From: Rhizobium mongolense USDA 1844
GTDB lineage: Bacteria > Pseudomonadota > Alphaproteobacteria > Rhizobiales > Rhizobiaceae
Direction: 5' to 3'
Length of the DNA stretch: 64,000 bases
NCBI RefSeq assembly: GCF_000419765.1
Contig: NZ_ATTQ01000012.1
Coordinates: 1-64,000 of the forward strand
The position numbers and the translations under genes are program-made. The notes under the pieces were generated by a model. It saw only the letters and a program-made list of their open reading frames with translations, did no database searches and was not told the DNA's origin. Positions 45,421 through 52,603 of this stretch are shown here, piece after piece. The first letter of the stretch is position 1; each line of letters begins with the position of its first letter.

Positions 45421-47451
45421 ATTTTAACATATCGACCCATTGAGTATCGACCCGGCTTGGACGGATTGCGAGCCGTTGCTATCTTGCCGGTGCTCCTATT
45501 TCATGCGGGTTTCGGGGCGTTCAGCGGCGGGTTCGTCGGTGTTGATGTGTTCTTCGTCCTCTCGGGATTTTTCATGGCGAGGATCATCCTGGCCGACCTT
45601 GACCGCGGCAGATTCAGTCTTCTGGAGTTTTATGTCCGGCGCATGCGGCGTATCTTCCCGGCGCTGTTCTCAATGATGGCTGTTTCGGCTGTCGCGGCAT
45701 GGTTCTTGTTCATGCCGCAGGAATTTTTGTATTTCGCTGATAGCCTAATAGCCGCCGCATTGTTCACTTCAAACGTTCTGTTTCATCGCGAGAGTGGCTA
45801 TTTTGATATTGCCGCCGAGGTGAAGCCTTTGCTTCATACTTGGTCCCTGTCTGTCGAGGAGCAGTTCTACCTTGTTTTCCCCGTCGCGCTTTTCATTTGC
45901 TATAAATTTGCAGGCAAGCGCATGTTCGGGATCGTTCTGGCGGTCTCGCTGCTGTCGTTTTTAGCAAGCATCTTCGAAGTATATCATAAACCGGAGAAAG
46001 CATTCTACCTGCTGCATTTCCGCGTTTGGGAATTGCTGATAGGAGTTCTGGTCGCTATTGCGCCGCAAGTGAACTATCGAGCCCGCGCTTCTCAAGCCAT
46101 GACAGCGCTAGGGCTCGTTGCAATCTTCGCAACCGTCGTTTTCTATTCTCCTAGCACTCCTTTCCCGGGGTTTAATGCCGCGTTTCCCTGTGTTGGTACG
46201 GCCCTTGTGATCCACGCCAATTGCCGAGACGGCTTGATTGCCCGCTTTCTCGACAATCCCGTTTCGGTCTTTATCGGCCGCATCTCCTATTCCCTCTATC
46301 TTTGGCACTGGCCCGTTATCGTGTTTTCGCGCTCCGCTCTTGAACGCGAACTGACGACCGAGTGGGCACTGACGGTCGTCGCACTGTCGTTCGCGTTGGC
46401 CTACCTTTCCTGGAGGTTTGTAGAGCAACCCGCCCGATACGGGAGGCTAGCGCCCTCGGGTGCAGCCATAGCCGGCCTGAGCAGCGCCGCAATCGTTTCG
46501 GCGATCGCGTTCGGAACTGTCGTCAAGAGATTTGAAGGCATTCCCCATCGATTACCCGAAGAGGCGCTCCGGCTTTACCAAGCCACTCATGATGAGAGCC
46601 CGTTTTTCTCTCGGTCGTGCTTTGCCGATTCGGACGGGGATGGCTTGACCTTGGCTCAGATAAGAAGAGGCGAACTTTGCAGGATTGGAGTGCAATCTTC
46701 AAGCGAGCCGCAGTTCCTTGTGTGGGGTGACTCTCACGCCGCGGCCATTGCTCCGGCAATCGACGTTGCAGCGCGCGAGATGGGTCTGTCCGGTATGTTC
46801 GTCGGCCGCGCCTCCTGCCCGCCCTTACCGAATGCGGACTTCGGCCCCCCTTGGGCGGTGAAGCGGTGCATCGAGTATAATTCAACAGTAATGTCGTTTA
46901 TCGAGCAGAGGAAGTTCCCTTTCATCTTCATGGTTGGTTACTGGCCGAAATACGTTCATAGGGCAGAGCTTCCGGGTGGGAGCGTCTTTTTCGACCCGCG
47001 TGTAGAACCCTCCTTGGCAGATTGGTCTTCGCCTGTCAGGGCGAGTCTAAACACCACACTCGCTAAGTTCGCTCAGGAGGGGACGAAGGCGGTGCTGGTA
47101 ATGGATGTACCGGAGGTTGGCTCCGACGTCCCAGAAGCGCTCGCCAAAGCCGTAGTCGCTGGAAGATCGCTTGATATTGCCCCTCCTCTTGATTACACGA
47201 GCAAAAGGCAGGCGTTAGCGCGGCGGGTGCTGGACGAGGCAGCCAAATCGAACGGAGCGCTGGTGGTAGACCCCATGGGCGCAATCTGCGATGCTTTCAG
47301 ATGTCACGTGATGCGAGAGGGTACGGTCCTGTATAAGGACGGAGATCACCTGTCGGCCAAGGGTGCGGCAAGTCTCTCGGAAGTCTTCCGCCCCGTCCTG
47401 GGTATTATAAGAGCGGGCGTCCCTTCTTTGACGTCTGAAAAGCGATCATGA
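45421..47451 (+). CDS. OafA/YrhL-type membrane acyltransferase with SGNH tail (copy 2), unusual start
   Basis: About 676 residues. The open frame begins after a stop at 45406. GAGGAG (45407-45412) lies eight bases before ATT at 45421, which would give ILTYRPIEYRPGLDGLRAVA. The first ordinary start in frame is TTG 45457, which removes the conserved YRP segment and leaves no ribosome site. Copy 1 has ATG just before the same ILxxx-RPxxYR stretch. Domains match copy 1: GGFVGVDVFFVLSGFFMARI, LLHTWSLSVEEQFYLVFPV, FLVWGDSHAAAIAPAIDVAA and KDGDHLSAKGA. Either a rare ATT start is used or the start has been lost. Confidence 0.82.
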   Translation: MLTYRPIEYRPGLDGLRAVAILPVLLFHAGFGAFSGGFVGVDVFFVLSGFFMARIILADLDRGRFSLLEFYVRRMRRIFPALFSMMAVSAVAAWFLFMPQEFLYFADSLIAAALFTSNVLFHRESGYFDIAAEVKPLLHTWSLSVEEQFYLVFPVALFICYKFAGKRMFGIVLAVSLLSFLASIFEVYHKPEKAFYLLHFRVWELLIGVLVAIAPQVNYRARASQAMTALGLVAIFATVVFYSPSTPFPGFNAAFPCVGTALVIHANCRDGLIARFLDNPVSVFIGRISYSLYLWHWPVIVFSRSALERELTTEWALTVVALSFALAYLSWRFVEQPARYGRLAPSGAAIAGLSSAAIVSAIAFGTVVKRFEGIPHRLPEEALRLYQATHDESPFFSRSCFADSDGDGLTLAQIRRGELCRIGVQSSSEPQFLVWGDSHAAAIAPAIDVAAREMGLSGMFVGRASCPPLPNADFGPPWAVKRCIEYNSTVMSFIEQRKFPFIFMVGYWPKYVHRAELPGGSVFFDPRVEPSLADWSSPVRASLNTTLAKFAQEGTKAVLVMDVPEVGSDVPEALAKAVVAGRSLDIAPPLDYTSKRQALARRVLDEAAKSNGALVVDPMGAICDAFRCHVMREGTVLYKDGDHLSAKGAASLSEVFRPVLGIIRAGVPSLTSEKRS

Positions 47452-47556
47452 CCTTTTCGCTAAAATGCAGCAAGCAGCACTGGAGCAGAGCCTTAGGGTA
47501 TTTGATTACCAGTGATGAACTGCAGATCGTCAGCAGGATCAGCAGCATGGCGCGCC

Positions 47557-47841
47557 GGCACAAGGTGTGCGGGCTGAAACCGCTGAACTCAATGCCGATC
47601 AGAAATGCTCAAACGGCATAAACGCCGTGTTGTTCGAGACGCCGGCCGTCATAATCACAGGCATTACTCGAAATCTGCAGACCATGCCCTACACAAGGAA
47701 CACCTGGTGCGGCTGCACACGGATATGGATCGGACGATACCGGAGCATCTTATCAAGAAGGGATATCCGCTATTTACAGCAGATCCTTATGTGTCGCAGG
47801 CTTCAGGCATCCCGATTTGGACTGGCGCTTTGGCAGCGTGA
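47557..47841 (+). pseudogene. Broken C-terminal half of a GSAP-motif protein
   Basis: Frames spliced by eye read HKVCGLK, then TAELNADQKCSNGINAVLFE, TPAVIITGIT, then DHALHKEHLVRLHTDMDRTI and PEHLIKKGYPLFTADPYVSQ, ending ASGIPIWTGALAA and a stop. This parallels the end of the intact protein at 54885-55601 (DKVCGLRTAEMDASEKCSNG, SEVIITGINP, NLGRLHQTMDEMVFSKLLRD, GWPLYTADPQVSSAIGIPLW). Frame changes between blocks show it is dead, and the N-terminal half is missing. Its 3' end overlaps the last codons of the convergent gene at 47803-48774. Confidence 0.7.
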
Positions 47842-48774
47842 CAGCGGTGCGACCGACGATATCTCGGGTCGGGAGAGGGCGATCGAGCGACCGGTCACGA
47901 ATTCGACCATCGAGCGGTCTTCCACTAAACTTGCTTCTATGTTTTGAAGGGTCGTTTCCATTTTCTTCTTCAGGAAATCCGCTGAGACAATGTAGTCGGA
48001 CCCGCGGGCGATCTTCTCGGCCATTTCCTGAGCCGACTTGCAGTAGTAGTGGTTCAGTTGGAGATACTCGTTTGAATAAAAACTTCGTTTCTTCCTGCCG
48101 TCCCTGGTCGTGCGAAATCCTGTGTCATTGACGGTGAGATCGCCGAAGGACCGCGTCTTGAATTGGTGCACCGTAACCTCTACGACTTCGCAGGGATCTA
48201 CGATGCACTTGAAGTTGGAGAGGTGCTTCGCTTTGCTGAGCGGATCGTCGTTGCGCCACGTATAATTCATGACAACGGGGCCTTGCGGCCTCACCTTATG
48301 TCCGCTCGTGCCAAACATATGCCAAGGCAAGGAGACATTCGGAAATCCCTGTGTTGCTTCCAGCGCTTCCTCGATCGTGCCTCCCTTGCGCGGAAGCAAG
48401 AATTCGTCGACATCGATAAAAGCTATGCGGCTGAATCTACCGCCGAAAGTGCAGACGGCATGGGAGAAGGCGAGAACCTGGCTATTGATGAACCTCGATT
48501 CCAGGTACATCTTACCGGACCATGGAATGATCGTAAGCTCGTCGGCAGTGAGAACCGACTGCAATATGCTGCATGTGGCATCGGTCGAGCCGTTATCATA
48601 AACGACAAAGTGACTGATCCCGACGGCTTTATGAAACATCGCCCATTCTTCGATATATGATGCCTCGTCTTTGACGATTACGGCAATCGCGATTCCGGAC
48701 CGGCCTGGCAGAGGCTCCGGCGGAATGATGGCAAGGCTATTGATCGGAGTGTTCTTTCGTCTGAGCCACGACAT
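47803..48774 (-). CDS. GT92/GT2-like glycosyltransferase
   Basis: A 323-residue protein: IAIAVIVKDEASYIEEWAMF, HKAVGISHFVVYDNGSTDAT, IAFIDVDEFLLPRKGGTIEE (DxD metal site), VSLPWHMFGTSGHKVRPQG, then VHQFKTRSF and SNEYLQLNHYYCKSAQEMAE. This is the DUF23/GT92-like family common in alphaproteobacterial polysaccharide loci. The last dozen or so residues are read from the strand opposite the broken gene at 47557-47841, so the C-terminus may have been replaced when that fragment arrived. AAGG lies upstream of ATG 48774. Donor and acceptor unknown. Confidence 0.85.
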   Translation of the reverse strand: MSWLRRKNTPINSLAIIPPEPLPGRSGIAIAVIVKDEASYIEEWAMFHKAVGISHFVVYDNGSTDATCSILQSVLTADELTIIPWSGKMYLESRFINSQVLAFSHAVCTFGGRFSRIAFIDVDEFLLPRKGGTIEEALEATQGFPNVSLPWHMFGTSGHKVRPQGPVVMNYTWRNDDPLSKAKHLSNFKCIVDPCEVVEVTVHQFKTRSFGDLTVNDTGFRTTRDGRKKRSFYSNEYLQLNHYYCKSAQEMAEKIARGSDYIVSADFLKKKMETTLQNIEASLVEDRSMVEFVTGRSIALSRPEISSVAPLSRCQSASPNRDA

Positions 48775-49024
48775 TTTGCCGCCTTATGTCCCTGGATTGG
48801 AAGAAGTTGAATCTCGTTTCAGGAAAGTCGCGCTATAATAGCGCTGGATTGGAATCAAGTGACGTCGCGGCTTTTTTGAGGCCCGGCCCCGGAAGGTCTC
48901 CATGTGAATTGACACAGGGTTTCTGGTGGTGCACAGCTTCGGACCGTCAGAGGAACTCTTCCCTCTCCATGAGAGGGGTGACCTTAAAAGAGGTCTCTGC
49001 ACAGCCAAAATGAAAGGATCATCG

Positions 49025-49729
49025 ATGAGAGATGCCGTTGCTCGAATTTTTGTCGGTTTTGATTCCAAGGAGGTAGTTGCCTATCACGTTCTATGCCAGA
49101 GCATTATAGAGCACTCCTCGATCCCTGTCGCCTTTTCGCCTATTGTCCTCGATAATCTGAGGGACATTTTCACGCGCGAGCGCAATGCGCTGCAGTCGAC
49201 GGAGTTCTCCTTCTCCCGCTTTCTGGTTCCCTACCTCAGCAACTATGAGGGGTGGAGTATTTTCATGGATTGCGACATGCTGGCGCGCGCCGACATCGCA
49301 GAGCTTTGGAATCTCCGGGATGATCGATATGCTGCGATGTGCGTGAAGCATGACTACGTTCCGAAGGTTGAAACCAAATTTCTAGGCCAGACTCAGACGA
49401 AGTATGAGAAGAAGAACTGGTCGAGCATGATCTTGTTCAACAACTCAAAGTGCAGGGCATTGACCAAGGACTTTGTCAACACGGCCACTGGCCTGCAGTT
49501 GCACCAGTTCAAGTGGCTAGAATCCGACGAGCAGATTGGCGATATACCCGTCACTTGGAACTACCTGGTAAACGAGTACGACAAGCGGGACGATGCGAAA
49601 ATCGTTCACTTTACCGATGGCGGCCCATATTTCGACGAGTACAAGAATGACGATTACTCCGACGAATGGTTTGCCATGCGCGAGCGCGTGCTTGCCGTCA
49701 CCCAGAAGGCTGTCGGGAGCCCAAGTTGA
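49025..49729 (+). CDS. GT8-like glycosyltransferase
   Basis: A 234-residue protein. ATG 49025 follows AAAGGATCATCG; the longer frame to 48926 has no ribosome site. ARIFVGFDSKEVVAYHVLCQ begins a GT-A fold of the glycosyltransferase-8-like type. TEFSFSRFLVPYLSNYEGWS and IFMDCDMLARADIAELW hold the metal-binding DCD. MILFNNSKC, LGQTQTKYEKKNW and AKIVHFTDGGPYFDEY complete it. Its stop overlaps the TTG start of the next gene by three bases (49726-49729), so the two are coupled and probably act in the same pathway. Confidence 0.83.
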   Translation: MRDAVARIFVGFDSKEVVAYHVLCQSIIEHSSIPVAFSPIVLDNLRDIFTRERNALQSTEFSFSRFLVPYLSNYEGWSIFMDCDMLARADIAELWNLRDDRYAAMCVKHDYVPKVETKFLGQTQTKYEKKNWSSMILFNNSKCRALTKDFVNTATGLQLHQFKWLESDEQIGDIPVTWNYLVNEYDKRDDAKIVHFTDGGPYFDEYKNDDYSDEWFAMRERVLAVTQKAVGSPS

Positions 49730-50607
49730 TCACGCCTACCGATCAAAGCGCAGGCGCGCTTCAGCTTAAGGGCGCCGTCGCTGATCTCTCTGATACTTTG
49801 GACTGGAAGAGAGTTTTTTCCCAGTTCTCACACATTGTCCTTGTCGCCAACAGCGGTCTAAATGACGTCCAACTGCTCCAGCGCCATTATCCTGCGAGCA
49901 CCTTGTTCGTTTTCTTCAACAAGGTCTACAAAACCTTGTCTGAAGATTTCAAAGGCAACGCTATTCTGGTCTCGCGCGGCCAACCCGCGGGAGCAAATAT
50001 CGTTTACAAAGGCGAAGTGGACGAGGTGCTCGCGTTTTTCGAGCAAGCGACATTTCTTGGCATTCTGAATCTCCGCTTGTCCGTGCTGGAAAAGCTGAAT
50101 ACGTCGGCCGATTTCCACGGCGCCCCGACCGGTCACCTCGATCTTGTTGGCTTTACCGACCGTTTCTACACTCCCGGAAAAACACCGACCAGCGGCTTTG
50201 CGATGGCGATGTGGCTGACAGGTATGAACCTTCCCGGCTCTATCGTACTCGCCGGATTTTCAGCGCGCCGGACCGAAAAGTGGAGAGTGGTTGCTGCGCA
50301 CGATTGGAGTTTTGAGCAAACCTGCTTTAGACTGCTTGCAAGGGCCGACAAGATTTCGATACATGATGGCGTTGCAATAAACGCTTACGAGAACTTGAGT
50401 GATCTCTTTCCGGAAATCTCAAAGACGGACATTGCCTTGGCCGCTGCAGAGGTGTTTTCCGAGCGTCTCGGGAACACCGATGCCGAGGTCGATAAACTTA
50501 TCAGTCTGACTGGCGCGGCGCGGAAGATCGATCAGATGTTTAGATCGCTCAGACCGGCGTGGATGAAAAAAAAGAAGCCGCATTTTCCTGGGCCCAAAGC
50601 AGAGTAG
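49726..50607 (+). CDS. Possible sialyl-type/GSAP-related transferase, translationally coupled
   Basis: A 293-residue protein beginning at TTG 49726 inside the upstream stop (TTGA), with GGGAG seven bases before. The N-terminal part (HIVLVANSGLNDVQLLQRHY, STLFVFFNKVYKTL) is Rossmann-like. FHGAPTGHLDLVGFTDRFYT precedes KTPTSGFAMAMWLTGMNLPG and SIVLAGFSARRTEKWRVVAA-HDWSFEQ. The T-x-G-x7-L...V-x-L-x-G-F block with a following His-Asp resembles GT42/GT29-type sialyltransferase and DUF115-like proteins. The GSGPS turn is replaced by ANSGLN. The coupled GT8-like partner suggests a joint role in assembling a repeat unit. Function is inferred from motifs only. Confidence 0.5.
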   Translation: MITPTDQSAGALQLKGAVADLSDTLDWKRVFSQFSHIVLVANSGLNDVQLLQRHYPASTLFVFFNKVYKTLSEDFKGNAILVSRGQPAGANIVYKGEVDEVLAFFEQATFLGILNLRLSVLEKLNTSADFHGAPTGHLDLVGFTDRFYTPGKTPTSGFAMAMWLTGMNLPGSIVLAGFSARRTEKWRVVAAHDWSFEQTCFRLLARADKISIHDGVAINAYENLSDLFPEISKTDIALAAAEVFSERLGNTDAEVDKLISLTGAARKIDQMFRSLRPAWMKKKKPHFPGPKAE

Positions 50608-50611
50608 ATCA

Positions 50612-50830
50612 ACGGCGAACTTTCATTGCTGAACGTCTGGCGTGCGGCCGCAGCCGCTTCCACGCTCATTTGTTCATGAACCTTGACGACGCGCGGGCGA
50701 AGATGGAGGATTGGCGGTAAGCGGTGTCCCGCTCCATATTGACTGAACTGCCTTTTGCAGTGCCGAGCACTGGAGGACATGACGGGGATGCCAACTATAC
50801 CGACAGCCGCCATCCTACGCCTCGCGCCAC
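50612..50830 (+). pseudogene. Remnant of IS3-family transposase (OrfB C-terminus)
   Basis: One frame reads HLFMNLDDARAKMEDWR (50667-50717) then a stop. This closely fits the end of IS3-family (IS407-type) OrfB integrases, N-x-x-W/L-F-x-S-L-D-D-A-R-x-K-x-E-D-W-R. The preceding FIAERLACGRSRFHA and the following VSRSI in another frame match the decayed CxN and RPHS positions of that protein. No other part of the element remains. It fills most of the about 300-base gap between the coupled transferase and the YCII gene. Confidence 0.62.
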
Positions 50831-50907
50831 ATCTTGGACTACAGGGGGTGTTTCCCGACCCTCGGCATGTAAACTGATAGCCATCTAAGCCAAGGGAGGT
50901 AACGCCG

Positions 50908-51246
50908 GTGCCCCGATTTCTTGCCGTTTACACTATGAAGCCCGAAGACCTCGCGTCATTTCGAAGCCTGCCCAAAGCCCAGCAGGATGCAGTCGATGCT
51001 GTGGGCGTACCACAGTGGGCGGCGTGGGAGGAACGTAATGCTGCGTTCATCCTTGATCGCGGTGGTATGGTGGGCAAGACAACGCGTGTGACCAAGGAAG
51101 GTGTGGCCGAAGCCGTGAATCCATTCTGCGGCTATCTGGTAGTCGAAGCGGAAACCGCTGATGCCGCCGCACGGCTGTTCCAGGACCATCCGCACCTCAC
51201 CGTATTTCCTGGTGACGGCGTAGATATCATGCCTTTTCTAACTTGA
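50908..51246 (+). CDS. YCII-related domain protein
   Basis: A 112-residue protein starting at GTG 50908 with AAGGGAGG about eight bases before it. RFLAVYTMKPEDLASFRSLP then AFILDRGGMVGKTTRVTKEG, NPFCGYLVVEAETADAAARL and FQDHPHLTVFPGDGVDIMP give the ferredoxin-like alpha/beta plan of YCII/DGPF-type proteins. Their function is mostly unknown; some have a His-Asp pair. It looks unrelated to the polysaccharide genes and is probably a small metabolic passenger. Confidence 0.72.
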   Translation: MPRFLAVYTMKPEDLASFRSLPKAQQDAVDAVGVPQWAAWEERNAAFILDRGGMVGKTTRVTKEGVAEAVNPFCGYLVVEAETADAAARLFQDHPHLTVFPGDGVDIMPFLT

Positions 51247-51326
51247 ACTCCTTTTGGCGAACATCACCTACTTCCGCCTACCTTACCTTCGCTCGTGGCC
51301 TAAAGCGAGACGCTGCACCGAGATCC

Positions 51327-52406
51327 CTAATCAATTAACGAGGCGATATCACGAAACATCGCTGTCGCGTCGCGCTTAGCTCGGGCAACGTACTCTGCAG
51401 CAGCAACCTGTTCGACATCGCCCCATTTGAACTCCGAGCTAAACGCTGTGCCCGCGTCTGTCGCCAGCAACCCCGGAATGCCTGCGTCCATCAGCATACC
51501 GCGCGTCTTGGACGTGTTTGACGCAACAGCGACAAAGGGAGTATCGGCAAGAAGGCAGAGACAGGCGGCATGAAAACGTCCCGCGACAACGCCTTTTGCC
51601 TGGGCGATCGTTGCCAAAATCTCAGTCGCCGGACGGAAGCGAGAAAAGTCTCTAGTCATGGCCCAGCGCTGCATCATGTTGGGCCGGAAGACCGACTTTC
51701 GAAAAGCCTTGTATGATATGCGCCCAGGAGAGCGATGAGGCGGAGGTCCCGTAACTTGGCCGCTCGGGGAAAATACCACGCGCGGTCGCAGCTGTTGGGC
51801 CATGAAGGGATTTTCCAAGTCGCTGGTGTTGAGATTCAAGAAAGTCGTATCCTTCCGTCGAATCGCGAGATCGATGATTTCCCTTTGCGCCACCTTGTTG
51901 GCGTTATCCGTGACAACAATTTGGGTATTCCGCTCTGTTCTGGAGGCCGGAGCAAATACATTGCTTGAGATCGTCAAATCCGGCACCACATTGACCCTGA
52001 GGCCCATTGAAGTGGCGCTGTTTGCGCTCAGAGATTCCCTGACATAGATTCTATCGAAAAAACTGCATGCCTTTGCGATAGCCTCGTCATTTCTTTCGAA
52101 AACCGAGTTTATGAGTACGCAAGCCACCCCGGCATCACGGCAGAAAGGCGCGACATCTGCGAGAGCCTTTGCCTGTTTTGTTGCATCATGGAGAGTACCT
52201 TCACCATTAACAATAACGAGGTCTGCCTTTCGCATATGTTCCTGTACAAGGGGCTGCTCGCGCCAATCGACATGAACGGATGACGTCGCGCTAATTTCGA
52301 TGCCCTCTTGAAAGGCAAGGTTTACAATTTGAGCTACAACGAGACGGCATCCTAGGTGCGGCTTTGTAGAGGTATCATTGATCAAAACGGCTTTGCGATT
52401 GGCCAT
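51327..52406 (-). CDS. Polysaccharide pyruvyl transferase-family protein
   Basis: A 359-residue protein. The start at ATG 52406 (MANRKAVLINDTSTKPHLGC) has AGGA seven bases upstream; a frame open to 52562 adds 52 residues without a ribosome site. KADLVIVNGEGTLHDATKQA is the nucleotide-binding loop of the family. VPDLTISSNVF, then KGVVAGRFHAACLCLLADTP and FVAVASNTSKTRGML are the C-terminal GT-B-like motifs of PS_pyruv_trans (CsaB/WcaK). Members transfer pyruvate as a ketal to sugars or act in polymer synthesis. Context supports decoration of the surface polysaccharide. Confidence 0.85.
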   Translation of the reverse strand: MANRKAVLINDTSTKPHLGCRLVVAQIVNLAFQEGIEISATSSVHVDWREQPLVQEHMRKADLVIVNGEGTLHDATKQAKALADVAPFCRDAGVACVLINSVFERNDEAIAKACSFFDRIYVRESLSANSATSMGLRVNVVPDLTISSNVFAPASRTERNTQIVVTDNANKVAQREIIDLAIRRKDTTFLNLNTSDLENPFMAQQLRPRVVFSPSGQVTGPPPHRSPGRISYKAFRKSVFRPNMMQRWAMTRDFSRFRPATEILATIAQAKGVVAGRFHAACLCLLADTPFVAVASNTSKTRGMLMDAGIPGLLATDAGTAFSSEFKWGDVEQVAAAEYVARAKRDATAMFRDIASLID

Positions 52407-52603
52407 GGAAAATCCTGAGAGTACGAGAACATGTTTGCCTGCCTTGAGCAGAAGCGGAAGAAGATCGAGTGCCGTAAGAAGGCCAAAACTGGATCTATCC
52501 ATCGTCGGCCATAAGTTCGCCGGCCTGTAAGGCAGGGCTTTGATAACGCCAATTCTAAACACCTATAAAGACGATAATATGAGGCAATGCGCCTGGAGCT
52601 CGG

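Noticed and set aside
49666..49725. Longer start for the coupled transferase gene at 49666
   Set aside because: The extra residues overlap the end of the GT8-like gene and have no ribosome site, whereas TTG 49726 has GGGAG at the right distance.
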